Origin: Aerococcaceae bacterium DSM 111020
GTDB lineage: Bacteria; Bacillota; Bacilli; Lactobacillales; Aerococcaceae
Reading direction: 5' to 3'
NCBI GenBank assembly: GCA_015863185.1
Contig: JACBXP010000001.1
Span: 62,001-126,000 of the forward strand
Length of the DNA stretch: 64,000 bases
The notes under the pieces are model-generated. The model saw only the letters and a program-made list of their open reading frames with translations, had not been told where the DNA came from and did no database searches. Position numbers and translations under genes: made by a program. This document shows, piece after piece, positions 1 through 10,312 of the stretch (the first letter of the stretch is position 1; each line of letters begins with the position of its first letter).

Positions 1-719
1 TTGTTTGGCGTGATTTATTAACTTATTTTAAGAATCGTCGTTTACTCTTTCTTACGAAAGCTGTTCTTGTTACTATGGGGATGATACTTATTATTAGTAT
101 TTTACTGATTACATTGATAGGAGAACAGAATCCTTATTTTGCTGACTTGGCATTACATGATCGTATAGCCAATTATATATTTTTAGCTATCACTCCGAGA
201 ACAGCAGGCTACACTACAGTAGATTATGCCCAAGTGGGATTACCTATTGTCTTTATTACGATTGTTTTAATGTTTATCGGAGCGTCATCTGGTTCTACAG
301 GTGGTGGATTAAAAATCACAACCGTATTTGTGTTAGGGCTATATTTCTTGCGTACATTTCAAGGAAAAGAAATGAATGCTTTCCGTCGCAGATTACCATT
401 GTACTATGTTCACCGTGCCTTATTATTATTAATGGGTTCCATTACTTTAGTAACAGTTGCATCATTATTGTTAATGATAACAGAGACAATCCCGGCTGAA
501 TTTGGCATTGAATATATTTTAATGGAAGTGGTATCCTGTTTTGCAACCGTTGGATTGACAATGGGACTGACACCAAATTTAACAGCGATTGGGAAATTGT
601 TGTTGATTTTAGTTATGTTTATTGGAAGGGTCGGCTTGATGACTTTCTTATGGTCATTTGGATCACCTAAGAAAGAATCTTCCATTCATTTACCAGAAGG
701 AAAATTAATGATTGGTTAA
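1..719 (+). CDS. ktrB: Potassium uptake channel subunit KtrB/TrkH (NtpJ-like), 3' part
   Basis: Partial gene: the frame is open from the window edge (codons from base 3), so the N-terminal half is missing. About 238 residues are visible, with four or more hydrophobic membrane segments. The pore signature GSTGGGLK lies near visible residue 97 and is typical of the selectivity-filter loops of Trk/Ktr/HKT channels. The C-terminus has the motif IGRVGLMTF found in the last repeat of KtrB. The protein is a membrane K+ (Na+-coupled) uptake pore that works with the cytosolic KtrA ring encoded directly downstream. E. hirae carries a homologue (ntpJ) linked to the same V-ATPase operon, but downstream rather than upstream. 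Confidence 0.9.
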   Translation, partial: VWRDLLTYFKNRRLLFLTKAVLVTMGMILIISILLITLIGEQNPYFADLALHDRIANYIFLAITPRTAGYTTVDYAQVGLPIVFITIVLMFIGASSGSTGGGLKITTVFVLGLYFLRTFQGKEMNAFRRRLPLYYVHRALLLLMGSITLVTVASLLLMITETIPAEFGIEYILMEVVSCFATVGLTMGLTPNLTAIGKLLLILVMFIGRVGLMTFLWSFGSPKKESSIHLPEGKLMIG

Positions 720-732
720 TAAGGAGAATAGA

Positions 733-1419
733 ATGAAAAGTACAAATCGTATTGGTGTATTAGGTTTAGGTATATTTGGTACAGCACTTGCTCGCTCATT
801 GACAGATAATGGTGTACAAGTCATTGGAATAGATGAGGATATGGACCATGTTAGAGAAGTAATGGATGATATAGATTACGCTGTACAAGCTGATTTTACC
901 CAAATCGATCAGTTACAAGAAGCAGGGATTGATCAATGTCAGACAGTAGTGATTGCTTCATCATTACATTTAGAAGATGTGATTTTAGCGATTATGAATT
1001 TAGAGCAATTAGGTGTTTCTGAAATTATCGTCAAGAGTAAAAATGAAAGTCATAAGGAAGTCTTAAAGAGAGTAGGAGCTCATAAAGTAATCTTGCCTGA
1101 AAGGGATATGGGAGTACAAATTGGACAATTATTAAGTCAATCTCCTACACAAAGTTTATTAGCGATTGACGAACAGCATGAAGTGATTGAATTCAAAGTT
1201 AAACCAGAATGGATAGGTAAAACAATTAGTGAGTTAGATTTACGATCACGATATCATGTTAATATTATAGCAATCGGTTCGGTGGATACGAAAAGACTCG
1301 ATGTGACTATTACACCAGATCAAGTTGTACAAGCTGATAATTATTTCGTAGGAATTACAGAAGATCTCTCAGCTATGGATCATTTAAGGAAATATAAAAA
1401 TAGTAGAGTAAGGTTGTGA
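733..1419 (+). CDS. ktrA: Potassium uptake regulatory subunit KtrA (TrkA family)
   Basis: 228 aa cytosolic gating subunit of the Ktr system. An N-terminal Rossmann RCK_N domain carries the nucleotide-binding motif GLGIFG at residues 11-16 and an acidic strand end (IGIDED) for the ribose. A RCK_C/TrkA_C domain follows from about residue 140. ATP or ADP binding to the ring opens or closes the KtrB pore in known systems. The start at 733 is chosen because AAGGAG lies 6 bases upstream; an in-frame ATG at 712 overlaps the ktrB stop and has no binding site. The gene sits 13 bases after ktrB and 4 bases before the V-ATPase operon, so all may be co-transcribed. Confidence 0.92.
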   Translation: MKSTNRIGVLGLGIFGTALARSLTDNGVQVIGIDEDMDHVREVMDDIDYAVQADFTQIDQLQEAGIDQCQTVVIASSLHLEDVILAIMNLEQLGVSEIIVKSKNESHKEVLKRVGAHKVILPERDMGVQIGQLLSQSPTQSLLAIDEQHEVIEFKVKPEWIGKTISELDLRSRYHVNIIAIGSVDTKRLDVTITPDQVVQADNYFVGITEDLSAMDHLRKYKNSRVRL

Positions 1420-1423
1420 TAAA

Positions 1424-1774
1424 ATGGCTGAAAATATTGTCGAGCAAGTAAAAATGGCAGAATCGAGAATCAATGAATTGAATGATTCTTTAAGTCAAGC
1501 AAAAGAGCAGTTGCGACAACAAATGGAAAAAGATTTAAAAGAGTATCATCAGCAATTCATCAAAGAACAACAAATGTATCAATCACAATTGAAGGCAGAT
1601 AATCAAAATGCCCTAGAAGAACAAAAGGAATCAATGCGACAAGAATTACAAAGATATCAAGAGAATATTCAACAAGAATATGAACAAAACAAAGACACGT
1701 GGATTCGTTTAGGTGTGGAGGAGGTAATGAGAACTTATGGCTATCGCCCAAATGAAACGGTTGACAATAGTTAG
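1424..1774 (+). CDS. ntpF: V-type ATPase peripheral-stalk subunit G/H (NtpF)
   Basis: 116 aa, almost entirely charged helix rich in Gln, Glu and Lys with heptad spacing, as expected for the peripheral stalk helix that pairs with subunit E. It is first in the gene order F-I-K-E-C-G-A-B-D, the order of the E. hirae ntp operon. Sequence identity in this small coiled-coil family is low, so position is the main argument. The downstream ntpI start lies inside this gene (38-base overlap), which suggests translational coupling. Confidence 0.8.
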   Translation: MAENIVEQVKMAESRINELNDSLSQAKEQLRQQMEKDLKEYHQQFIKEQQMYQSQLKADNQNALEEQKESMRQELQRYQENIQQEYEQNKDTWIRLGVEEVMRTYGYRPNETVDNS

Positions 1775-3698
1775 TGAGCCTCATTTAATACAACCATTAC
1801 TATTCAATTTACAGGAAGTAAAGAAATCAGAAGTATCAGCATGGACTGAATTAGCAGAAGATGCAAAAAATGTATTGCAGAAACATTCGCAAACAATTGA
1901 CCAAAGAATTCAAGATGAAATGACTTTACGTGATTTAAGAAATGCGATTAGCTTTCTACAAGAATATGTACCTAAAAGAAATTGGCGTCAATACTTTGAA
2001 CAACGCCCAGTGTATTCGTTGGAACAATTAGAAAGAACCGTTAAAGAAAGTAATGTTCCTACGATTGTTCAAGAAATTAATCAGACACGAAATGAAATAG
2101 ATAGGCTAAAAAAAGAGATTCAATCCATTGATGATGAGTCGGACTTTTTAAGACAATGGCAACGATTAAGAATGATTCCAGCTGATATAGAAAATTTACA
2201 CCATTTTTCTATTCACTATGGAAGTATTCCTAGTGAGTCAAAAGCGACATTTTTGGAATCGCTAGATCAAGGTCAGATAAATTTTTATTTGGATGAATTG
2301 TTTTCTAATAAAGATACGACAGGTTATGCTATCGTTATCGAATCAGAAGATGAGCAGAATTTTAATAATATTATTCGATCACAGTCTTGGACACATTTAG
2401 ATTATCCTTATTCCTTGCCACCACAGGAACAATTGCAACAACATCTATCTCAAAGAAAAAAAGCTGTGGAACAAGATAAGAAGTTACGCCAAAGCCTAAA
2501 AAGTAAAACAGAAGAATTGAGTACTTTATTATTGGCGGAAGAAGATCTAGCAAATCGTATCGAACGCTATAAAGTGAATGAACTACTCCTAGAGAGTCAA
2601 CATTTAATGGTGCTTCGAGCCTGGGTAGAACAATCTGAATTACAACACGTACTTGATTCTTTATCCACTACGTTTGATTCGACAGAATATGCAATTCGAA
2701 TTGAGGATGCTCTTCCTGAGGAAATTAGAGCGAATGAAGTGCCAACCAAATTGACCAACAATGCGTTGAATCGTCCTTTTGAATCATTAACCCTTCAATA
2801 CGGCGTGCCTACTTATGATTCAGTAGATCCGACACCTTATTATTCACTCTTCCAAATTTTATTTTTTGGTTTAATGAGTGCAGATTTAGGGTATGGGCTA
2901 CTTATGTTTATAGCGACATGGATTGGCGGAAGAATGACGTCATTGTCCGCTTCTACCAAGACATCACTCAAAATGTTTAATTATATGTCCATTGGTACGA
3001 TGATTATCGGTCTATTCTTTGGTAGTTTCTTTGGGTTCGATTTACCGTTTAGAGTGATGAGTTTATCAGACAATGTTATCGAAATTATGGTCTTTTCAGT
3101 AGCGATAGGATTGATTCATATGCTAGTAGGTTATGCTTTAAAAGCTAAATTAACTTATCAAGAAAAAGATTATGGAAGTATGTATTTAGATTCTTTACAA
3201 TGGATGATGATGATTATCGGCGCCATTCTGTTAGCTGTTAATGCAGCCTGGCCACATCCTTTACTGCGTCTATCTGGGTTAATCTTACTTATTGGTAATA
3301 TTGTTGGGATGTTTATCGCAAATATTATTATTACTCCGAATAAATTTGTCGGTTTTGGTAAAGGGCTTTTCGGGATGATTTCCGTAGCTGGTTTAGTTGG
3401 TGACGTGGTAAGTTATACCCGATTAACAGCACTTGCTGTGGCAGGGGCTAATATTGGGATGGCATTTAATTTAATTGTTAATTTACTGCCCCCTTTTGCA
3501 CGTTTCACTGTAGGGATCTTATTATTTATTGTCTTACATGCCCTCAATATTTTTATTACATTATTAGGTGCCTATGTGCACTCAATGCGGTTGCAATTTG
3601 TTGAATTTTTTGGAAAATTTTTCGAATTAGGTGGCAAATTATTCACGCCACTAAAACCTGTCGAAAAACATATCACTATTCAAAAGAAAAATCATTAG
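1737..3698 (+). CDS. ntpI: V-type ATPase membrane subunit a/I (NtpI)
   Basis: 653 aa. The N-terminal half (about 1-365) is a soluble coiled-coil arm that contacts the peripheral stalks; the C-terminal half has 7-8 membrane helices forming the ion half-channels. The essential channel arginine is seen as R562 in SYTRLTALA, matching the conserved VSYxRL motif of subunit a. The start at 1737 (MAIAQMKRL) has GGAGGAGG 12 bases upstream inside ntpF; the ATG at 1752 is a less likely alternative. The protein works with the NtpK ring to carry ions across the membrane. Confidence 0.93.
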   Translation: MAIAQMKRLTIVSEPHLIQPLLFNLQEVKKSEVSAWTELAEDAKNVLQKHSQTIDQRIQDEMTLRDLRNAISFLQEYVPKRNWRQYFEQRPVYSLEQLERTVKESNVPTIVQEINQTRNEIDRLKKEIQSIDDESDFLRQWQRLRMIPADIENLHHFSIHYGSIPSESKATFLESLDQGQINFYLDELFSNKDTTGYAIVIESEDEQNFNNIIRSQSWTHLDYPYSLPPQEQLQQHLSQRKKAVEQDKKLRQSLKSKTEELSTLLLAEEDLANRIERYKVNELLLESQHLMVLRAWVEQSELQHVLDSLSTTFDSTEYAIRIEDALPEEIRANEVPTKLTNNALNRPFESLTLQYGVPTYDSVDPTPYYSLFQILFFGLMSADLGYGLLMFIATWIGGRMTSLSASTKTSLKMFNYMSIGTMIIGLFFGSFFGFDLPFRVMSLSDNVIEIMVFSVAIGLIHMLVGYALKAKLTYQEKDYGSMYLDSLQWMMMIIGAILLAVNAAWPHPLLRLSGLILLIGNIVGMFIANIIITPNKFVGFGKGLFGMISVAGLVGDVVSYTRLTALAVAGANIGMAFNLIVNLLPPFARFTVGILLFIVLHALNIFITLLGAYVHSMRLQFVEFFGKFFELGGKLFTPLKPVEKHITIQKKNH

Positions 3699-3716
3699 AA
3701 TACGGGAGGAACAACA

Positions 3717-4193
3717 ATGGAATTTTTACAAACATTATTTGGTGAGAACATCGGACTTATTTTTGGTGGTTTAGGTGTTGCGATTGCGACATTTGGTGGT
3801 GGAATTGGTTCAGCACGTGCTGTTGGTATGGCAGGGGAAGCAGCTTCTGCTCTAGTCAAAGAAAAACCAGAATTATTTGGACAAGCACTCGTGCTACAAT
3901 TATTACCAGCGACCCAAGGTTTATACGGCTTTGTTATTGGTTTATTAATGTTATTACAATTATCACCCGATATTTCTACTTCTATGGGTTGGTATTATGT
4001 CATGATTGCTTTACCCGTTGCGGTTACAGGTTATACATCAGCACCTGCTCAAGCGAGAGCGTCCGTTGGGGGGATACAGATTCTAGCTCAACGACCTGAA
4101 AATGCGACCCAAGGGATCGTCTTTTCAGCGATGGTCGAGACATATGCTATCTTAGGATTTGTTATTTCATTACTGATGTTCTTGTTCATCTAA
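3717..4193 (+). CDS. ntpK: V-type ATPase proteolipid subunit K (c ring), Na+-type
   Basis: 158 aa, four transmembrane helices, a tandem duplication of the two-helix c subunit. The rotor ring carries one ion per protomer. The carboxylate is E141 (motif MVETYAILGF). The residues that coordinate Na+ in E. hirae NtpK (L61, T64, Q65, Q110, E139) align by eye with L63, T66, Q67, Q112 and E141 here, in LLPATQGLYG, SAPAQAR and MVETY. This supports sodium rather than proton transport. The binding site GGGAGG precedes the ATG. Confidence 0.95.
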   Translation: MEFLQTLFGENIGLIFGGLGVAIATFGGGIGSARAVGMAGEAASALVKEKPELFGQALVLQLLPATQGLYGFVIGLLMLLQLSPDISTSMGWYYVMIALPVAVTGYTSAPAQARASVGGIQILAQRPENATQGIVFSAMVETYAILGFVISLLMFLFI

Positions 4194-4255
4194 TCAAGAC
4201 ATTACAAATCAAACCTCTGATTTGCTAATACCATTCTATATAGGAGGGAAGGTAA

Positions 4256-4831
4256 TTGAGTCATATGAATAATCTCAGTCAATTTGTTGACCAAGTTGTT
4301 AAACGTCAACAAGTAGAGAAAGATGATGCGATCCAAGAATATCGCCAAGTTCTCGAAAGAGAGCGACACGATAAAGAACAGGAACTTATGCAGGCGCATC
4401 ACCTAAAAAAACAGCAATTGGAAACTGAAGCAGAGAGAGCCTACCAAGTGGCTGAAAACAGCTTGCAATTAGAAAAAAGAAACAACAAATTAACGAGTAC
4501 ACATCAAATTATTGAGACATATCTGAATGATATTGAATCTGCATTTAGCGCTTTGACACCCGAGATGACTTATGCTTTTATTGAGTCAATTTTGAAACAA
4601 CATTCTGATAGCAAGCATGCAGAAATTATATTTGGTGAACTAACAAAGGCTAAAATAAAAACGTTTGAAACATTGAATGTCAAAATAAGTGAACAAGTCA
4701 TTCCAAATAAATCAGGATTTGTTTTAACAATTGGAGATATTGAATATAATTACTTATTTGATAGTCTGATTCAAGAATCACGGAGAGATTTGCAACAATT
4801 AATACTAAATCAAATGTCTACAGATAATTAA
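4256..4831 (+). CDS. ntpE: V-type ATPase peripheral-stalk subunit E
   Basis: 191 aa. A long charged N-terminal helix (about 1-95) is followed by a small globular C-terminal domain, the layout of subunit E, which forms the peripheral stalks with NtpF. The TTG at 4256 is preferred as start because AGGAGGG (4242-4248) is 7 bases upstream; the ATG at 4265 would be 16 bases away. About 60 bases separate it from ntpK, the largest gap in the operon. Confidence 0.85.
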   Translation: MSHMNNLSQFVDQVVKRQQVEKDDAIQEYRQVLERERHDKEQELMQAHHLKKQQLETEAERAYQVAENSLQLEKRNNKLTSTHQIIETYLNDIESAFSALTPEMTYAFIESILKQHSDSKHAEIIFGELTKAKIKTFETLNVKISEQVIPNKSGFVLTIGDIEYNYLFDSLIQESRRDLQQLILNQMSTDN

Positions 4832-4859
4832 CAATGAATACTAGACAGAGGAGGTGACA

Positions 4860-5879
4860 ATGGCTATGGAATTCAATCATGACACACAATATGGACCGTT
4901 AAATACGAGCTTACGAGTTAAGGAAATGCAATTGTTGTCGCATGAAGATTATGAGCGACTTATCTATGCGTCAGATTATGATGAAGCTTTGAATCTATTA
5001 ATGAGCACATCCTATCGTGATAAAATCGAATATGCCAGAACTACTCATGATTATCAAACATTAGTGATGGATGAATTAAAAGAATCATATCAATGGTTGA
5101 AATCTGTTTGTCCTGAACCGAACTTATTTGAGGCAATGACTCTCAAATATATTTATCATAATGTCAAAGTTTTATTCAAAGAACGTTTGATGGGAGCCAC
5201 TTTTACAGATGTCCTCATTGATATTGGTCCCTATCCTATTTATGCACTAAGACAAGCCATAAATGAAGGTGAAGACTTACAAGCATCCCCTTATTTAAAG
5301 CAAAATATCATCAATTTACGACATAATTTTGAGTCGTTGGATGATTATCAAGATATGGATATTTTTATTGATCGTGCATATATTCATCATTTAAAACGGT
5401 TAGCTGAATCAATGGAAGATACAGCTGTTCGAGAATATTTCGAAACAACGATTAGTGAAACAAATATATTAATTTTTTTCAGAGCATTACGATTAGGTCA
5501 CTCTGCGCGTAATATTGGTGCAATCATAACGGATGAGGGTTCTATTTCATCCCAGACATTCATGGAACTTGCCGAACGTGGAGAATCAGAGGCGATTGAC
5601 TATTTGATGAACCAATCATTTAGTTGTGAATTATTAGAACAAGCAATCTTAGAAGATGGCCAACTGAGCATTCCACGTTTAGAACAAGCGGTGGATGAAT
5701 CATTATTGAAACGTCTAAGTGTAGCAAGATTCCAAGTGTTTGGTCCATTACCCATTGTTTATTATATTGCTCGCAAAGAATTAGAAGCTGATCAGTTACG
5801 TTTAATTCTTGCCAGTAAATTGAATGATATTGAACCAAGCATTGTCATGAATAGAATGAGGCTTGATTATGCAGTATAA
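4860..5879 (+). CDS. ntpC: V-type ATPase subunit C/d (NtpC)
   Basis: 339 aa, helical, of the V-ATPase subunit C/d (AC39) family. It caps the membrane ring and links it to the central stalk. Its length is close to the usual 330-350 residues, and the position between E and F fits. GGAGG at 4850-4854 sets the start at the ATG at 4860; another ATG at 4866 is possible, and the GTG at 4854 overlaps the binding site. The 3' end overlaps the next gene by 11 bases. Confidence 0.88.
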   Translation: MAMEFNHDTQYGPLNTSLRVKEMQLLSHEDYERLIYASDYDEALNLLMSTSYRDKIEYARTTHDYQTLVMDELKESYQWLKSVCPEPNLFEAMTLKYIYHNVKVLFKERLMGATFTDVLIDIGPYPIYALRQAINEGEDLQASPYLKQNIINLRHNFESLDDYQDMDIFIDRAYIHHLKRLAESMEDTAVREYFETTISETNILIFFRALRLGHSARNIGAIITDEGSISSQTFMELAERGESEAIDYLMNQSFSCELLEQAILEDGQLSIPRLEQAVDESLLKRLSVARFQVFGPLPIVYYIARKELEADQLRLILASKLNDIEPSIVMNRMRLDYAV

Positions 5880-6183
5880 AATAGCCATCATCGGCGAAAA
5901 AGATGAAATATATGCTTTTAGTTTACTAGGAATGAAAGTGTTCTACATGACAGCACATGATCCCGAATTATCGGGTAAAGTAAAAAAGCTTATTCAAGAA
6001 AACTATGGTGTATTATTTATGACAGAAAAAATAGCTCAGCAAATTCCATCGCTCATAGCACAATATGATGATGAATTTATGCCGGCTATTATATTAATTC
6101 CAAGTGATTATCAGGCGACGAGCATGGGCTTAGAACGATTAAATGACAGTGTAATTAAAGCCGTCGGACGCCAAATCTTATAG
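5869..6183 (+). CDS. ntpG: V-type ATPase central-stalk subunit F (NtpG)
   Basis: 104 aa with the N-terminal pattern MQYKIAIIGEKDEIYAF of subunit F, a Rossmann-like fold that sits on the central shaft with subunit D. In E. hirae naming this is NtpG. The ATG at 5869 has GAGG 7 bases upstream; the upstream TTG at 5863 is too close to it. It overlaps the end of ntpC. Confidence 0.88.
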   Translation: MQYKIAIIGEKDEIYAFSLLGMKVFYMTAHDPELSGKVKKLIQENYGVLFMTEKIAQQIPSLIAQYDDEFMPAIILIPSDYQATSMGLERLNDSVIKAVGRQIL

Positions 6184-6195
6184 GAGGTAGATGCA

Positions 6196-7971
6196 TTGAG
6201 TAACGGAGTTATTACATCAGTGTCAGGCCCTTTAGTCGTGGCTGAGGGTATTGACCATGCAAAAATTCGCGATTTGTGTTATGTGGGCGAACATGAACTT
6301 GTCGGGGAAATAATCCAGATTCGTGGAAAAAATATTTATATTCAAGTGTACGAAGAAACCTCAATGGTTGGACCGGGTGAACCCGTTGTTCCAACCGGTG
6401 CCCCTTTATCTGTTGAACTAGGCCCTGGTTTATTAACAGGGATGTTTGATGGTATTCAACGTCCTTTAGAAAAACTTGCTGAATTATCAGGAACATCTTT
6501 CCTTGATCGAGGTGCACGTGTATCTGCTTTGGACCGAGATAGAACTTGGGAATTTAAGGCACTTGTCGAGAATGGAACGAAGGTAGCACCTGGGGATATT
6601 ATTGGTGAAGTTCCTGAAACAGGGACGATTACTCATAAAATCATGATACCTAAAGGGGTACAAGGAACGATTCAACAATTGTCCAATGGTTTTTACCAAG
6701 TGGCTGACTCACTTTATACGATTGTTGATGATAATGGTGAGTATACTGAATATTCTATGATTCAACATTCTCCTATTCGACAAGGTAGACCATTTGAATC
6801 AAAACATCGCCCAGATCGTCCATTGATTACAGGACAGAGAGTGATTGATACGTTGTTCCCAGTATTCAAAGGAGGAGCAGCAACGGTTCCTGGACCTTTC
6901 GGAGCTGGAAAGACGGTTGTACAACATCAAATTGCAAAATGGGCGGATGTTGATATCGTTGTATATATCGGATGTGGAGAGCGTGGGAATGAGATGACGG
7001 AGGTTATCGATGAATTTCCTCAATTAATTGATCCCCATACGGGTAAATCTATTATGGAACGGACGATTTTGATAGCTAATACATCAGATATGCCCGTCGC
7101 TGCCAGGGAAGCATCCATTTATACAGGTATTACCATTGCAGAATACTTCCGAGATATGGGATACTCTGTAGCAATTATGGCAGACTCAACCTCGCGTTGG
7201 GCTGAAGCGCTACGTGAAATATCAGGACGTCTAGAAGAAATGCCTGGGGATGAAGGCTATCCGGCTTATTTAGGAAGCCGATTAGCAGAATATTATGAAC
7301 GTGCTGGAAAAGTAACACCTTTGGGACGACCAGAGCGGCAAGGTGATATCACTGCAATTGGTGCTGTATCACCTCCAGGAGGAGATACATCTGAACCAGT
7401 CACTCAAAATACCATGCGTGTTGCGAAAGTATTTTGGGGATTAGATGCGAATCTATCCCGTAGACGTCACTTCCCAGCTATTAATTGGTTGACATCTTAT
7501 TCATTATATTCTCAACAGATTAATGAAACGATTGGGAAAGAATTAGATATTGATTGGCCAAATATGGTCCAAAAAGCGCGATCATTATTAAGTGACGAAG
7601 CGGAACTTCAAGAGATTGTTCGCTTAGTTGGAGTGGAGTCATTGTCCGACTCTGACAGACTTAAATTATTAACGGCTGGTTTAATTCGAACCGCTTATTT
7701 ACAGCAAAATGCATATGATGAAATAGATACTTTTACAACATTACAAAAGCAAGCCCGGATGTTAGAAAATATCTTGTATTTCGACACAGAAGCAAAACAA
7801 ACACTTAAACTCGGCGCAAATATTGAGCAAATATTAAAAGGAACCGTAGAAGTTAGAGAGGCAATTGAACGGATGAAATATATTCCGACAGAAGAAGAAC
7901 CTTATCAAGAAATTAAAGATACGATTCAGTCCTCTTTAAAAGAAGTGTTGCAATCAGGAGGTGAAATCTAA
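6196..7971 (+). CDS. ntpA: V-type ATPase catalytic subunit A
   Basis: 591 aa, the usual A-subunit length. It hydrolyses ATP in the V1 head. Walker A is GPFGAGKT at residues 233-240, followed by GCGERGNEM and [14 protein letters not shown] (Walker B region). The long insertion at about 100-200 that distinguishes A subunits from F-type beta subunits is present. The start is a TTG at 6196, 8 bases after AGGAGG; the upstream ATG at 6191 runs into a stop, so the TTG is well supported. Confidence 0.97.
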   Translation: MSNGVITSVSGPLVVAEGIDHAKIRDLCYVGEHELVGEIIQIRGKNIYIQVYEETSMVGPGEPVVPTGAPLSVELGPGLLTGMFDGIQRPLEKLAELSGTSFLDRGARVSALDRDRTWEFKALVENGTKVAPGDIIGEVPETGTITHKIMIPKGVQGTIQQLSNGFYQVADSLYTIVDDNGEYTEYSMIQHSPIRQGRPFESKHRPDRPLITGQRVIDTLFPVFKGGAATVPGPFGAGKTVVQHQIAKWADVDIVVYIGCGERGNEMTEVIDEFPQLIDPHTGKSIMERTILIANTSDMPVAAREASIYTGITIAEYFRDMGYSVAIMADSTSRWAEALREISGRLEEMPGDEGYPAYLGSRLAEYYERAGKVTPLGRPERQGDITAIGAVSPPGGDTSEPVTQNTMRVAKVFWGLDANLSRRRHFPAINWLTSYSLYSQQINETIGKELDIDWPNMVQKARSLLSDEAELQEIVRLVGVESLSDSDRLKLLTAGLIRTAYLQQNAYDEIDTFTTLQKQARMLENILYFDTEAKQTLKLGANIEQILKGTVEVREAIERMKYIPTEEEPYQEIKDTIQSSLKEVLQSGGEI

Positions 7972-9360
7972 GTGATCAAGGATTATAAGAATATTACGGA
8001 AATTGTTGACCCATTAATTACTGTAAAAGGTGTTGAAGGAATCAAATATGACGAATTAGTCGATGTAAAAATGGGCGACGGAGAAGTCAGACGAGGCCAA
8101 GTGCTAGAAGTTAAAAAAGATAAAGCAGTGGTCCAATTATTCGAAGGATCTACAGGTATCGATAAAATGGATACCAAAGTCCGCTTTTTAGCACATCCAT
8201 TGACCTTAGATGTCAGTGAAGATATGATAGGTCGCCGTTTTGATGGAATGGGGCGGATTATCGATGATGGTCCGGAACTTATCCCTGAAAAATCATTAGA
8301 CATTAATGGGGCAGCGATTAATCCTGTCAAACGCCATTATCCTAATGAATTCGTGCAAACAGGTATTTCAACGATTGATCATTTAAATACTTTGGTTCGA
8401 GGACAAAAATTACCCATATTTTCTGGGTCTGGCTTACCACATCAAGAACTAGCAGCTCAGATTGCACGTCAAGCAAATGTTGTTAATTCAGATGAGAAAT
8501 TTGCGGTAGTTTTTGCGGCTATTGGTGTAACATATGAAGAAGCCGATTTCTTTATTAATGACTTCACTCAAACGGGAGCAATTGATCGTTCAGTCGTCTT
8601 CATCAATCTAGCGAATGATCCATCAATTGAGCGAGTAGCGACACCTAACATGGCATTAACTGCAGCAGAATATTTAGCTTTTGAAAAAGGAATGCATGTT
8701 CTCGTTATTATGTCTGATATGACGAATTATGCGAATGCCTTGCGAGAAGTTTCGGCTGCTCGTCGTGAAATACCAGGACGTCGTGGTTATCCAGGATATC
8801 TCTATACAAATCTGGCTCGAATTTATGAAAGAGCAGGTCGTATTGAAGGATCAACAGGCTCAGTGACTCAAATCCCGATAGTGACAATGCCTGAAGATGA
8901 TATTACTCATCCAATACCTGACTTGACGGGTTATATTACCGAAGGACAAATACTATTGTCGAGAGATTTAGATAATCAAGGTATCCAGCCGCCTGTTGAT
9001 GTCTTGCCATCGTTGTCGCGATTAAAAGACAATGGAATTGGAGAGGGTAAAACGCGCGGTGATCATGCTTCAACCATGAATCAAATTTTCTCTGCCTATG
9101 CTCAAGGAAAAGAAGCTAAAAATTTAGCTTCCGTATTAGGGGATTCAGCATTAACAGAAATTGACTTGAAGTATTTAGAATTTGCGGATGCTTTCGAATC
9201 ACGTTATGTGAATCAAGGATTCCACACAAATCGAACAATTGAAGAGACACTAACTTTAGGATGGGAATTATTAGCTATTCTACCTAAATCAGAATTAACG
9301 CGAATCAGTGAAGAATATATTGACCTTTATCTCCCACAAAATGGTGAGGAGGGAGAATAA
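7972..9360 (+). CDS. ntpB: V-type ATPase regulatory subunit B
   Basis: 462 aa. The non-catalytic B subunit alternates with A in the A3B3 head. The P-loop is degenerate, SGSGLPH starting at residue 151, as is normal for B subunits. The GTG start at 7972 follows the ntpA stop without a gap, with AGGAGGTGA 6 bases upstream. The stop overlaps the ntpD start in the sequence TAATG. Confidence 0.97.
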   Translation: MIKDYKNITEIVDPLITVKGVEGIKYDELVDVKMGDGEVRRGQVLEVKKDKAVVQLFEGSTGIDKMDTKVRFLAHPLTLDVSEDMIGRRFDGMGRIIDDGPELIPEKSLDINGAAINPVKRHYPNEFVQTGISTIDHLNTLVRGQKLPIFSGSGLPHQELAAQIARQANVVNSDEKFAVVFAAIGVTYEEADFFINDFTQTGAIDRSVVFINLANDPSIERVATPNMALTAAEYLAFEKGMHVLVIMSDMTNYANALREVSAARREIPGRRGYPGYLYTNLARIYERAGRIEGSTGSVTQIPIVTMPEDDITHPIPDLTGYITEGQILLSRDLDNQGIQPPVDVLPSLSRLKDNGIGEGKTRGDHASTMNQIFSAYAQGKEAKNLASVLGDSALTEIDLKYLEFADAFESRYVNQGFHTNRTIEETLTLGWELLAILPKSELTRISEEYIDLYLPQNGEEGE

Positions 9361-10037
9361 TGGCTATTTTAAATGTTAATCCAACGCGGATGGAGTTGGC
9401 ACGATTAAAAGAGCGACTAGCACTTGCATCTCGTGGCCATGATATCCTAAAGGATAAACATGATGGATTGATGCGCTATTTTATCGATTTAGCACGTGAA
9501 AATCATCGTTATCGTCAAGAAGTGGAAGCATTAATGAAACAAGAGATGCAGACTTTTTCATTAGCAAAAGCTTTTGTTCATGAAGAGTACTTAGATCAAT
9601 TGGCGATTGGGCAAGATGATGAACTGATAGTGAATGTGCATTCGAAAAATATGATGAGTGTTCATGTTCCTGAGATGCAATTTACCGGGCATATCGAAGA
9701 TGATATAGCTGAACCATTACAGTATGGTTATCTCTATTCAAATGCTGAATTAGATAATTCACTGCAGTCCTATCAAGAATTATTACCCAAAATGCTAAAA
9801 TTAGCCGAATTAGAAAAGAAAACCCAATTACTTGCCAATGAAATTGAGAGAACAAGACGGCGTGTGAATTCATTGAAAGAGTCGACGATTCCCGACTTGG
9901 AAGATACGATTAAGATGATTCAAATGAAATTACAAGAAAATGAACGAGCGGAAATTACACGTTTGATGAAGATTAAAGATTTTGATCAAGAAGATAATGA
10001 ATTCGATGATGAAGAGTCGCTTGAAATGAACGACTGA
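9360..10037 (+). CDS. ntpD: V-type ATPase central-shaft subunit D
   Basis: 225 aa. N- and C-terminal long helices form the antiparallel coiled coil of the rotor shaft. The N-terminal pattern NVNPTRMELARLKERL is characteristic of subunit D. The C-terminus is very acidic. The start codon overlaps the ntpB stop by one base. It is the last ntp gene and a strong hairpin follows. Confidence 0.95.
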   Translation: MAILNVNPTRMELARLKERLALASRGHDILKDKHDGLMRYFIDLARENHRYRQEVEALMKQEMQTFSLAKAFVHEEYLDQLAIGQDDELIVNVHSKNMMSVHVPEMQFTGHIEDDIAEPLQYGYLYSNAELDNSLQSYQELLPKMLKLAELEKKTQLLANEIERTRRRVNSLKESTIPDLEDTIKMIQMKLQENERAEITRLMKIKDFDQEDNEFDDEESLEMND

Positions 10038-10074
10038 AAGTATCTATTATTCATGTAAGAACAATTGGAATTGA

Positions 10075-10139
10075 AAAAGTCGACTATCTTTCATAGTAGT
10101 AAGTAAATATACTACAATGAAAGTGATAGCCGACTTTTT
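10075..10139 (+). terminator. Long hairpin terminator after the V-ATPase operon
   Basis: The arms 10075-10096 and 10116-10139 pair as AAAAAGTCG, CTATC, TTTCAT with ATGAAAG, GATAG, CGACTTTTT, with a bulge and an inner AGTAGT/ACTAC stem. It has an A tract before and a T tract after, so it could stop transcription from either side. It is followed by about 140 bases with no clear gene before the ecf promoter. Confidence 0.75.
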
Positions 10140-10273
10140 GCGTTGAGAATAAGCTAGCCAAAAGGGGTTTGAAATCATTGCGTTTAGCCCAAAGAAAGGA
10201 TAGCATCAAAGATGAACATTGATGAAAGAAAAATAAGGATTCAACTTGTGTATGATACCTTATGTTTTCAATA

Positions 10274-10282
10274 TGGTATAAT
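10274..10282 (+). promoter_or_regulatory. Extended -10 promoter of the ecf-truA operon
   Basis: TGGTATAAT matches the extended -10 (TGn plus TATAAT). No good -35 lies at 16-18 bases. The likely transcription start is about 30 bases before the ecfA1 GTG. Confidence 0.6.
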
Positions 10283-10312
10283 AAACACACTAAAATTAGA
10301 GGAGTAGGCATC

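Noticed and set aside
7983-8330. Antisense ORF of 115 codons opposite ntpB
   Set aside because: A shadow of a highly conserved gene; its composition (Ser/Pro/Thr-rich) is that of an antisense frame.
10084-10311. Minus-strand ORF of 75 codons in the gap before ecfA1
   Set aside because: It covers the hairpin terminator and the ecf promoter, has no ribosome binding site and no recognisable protein pattern.
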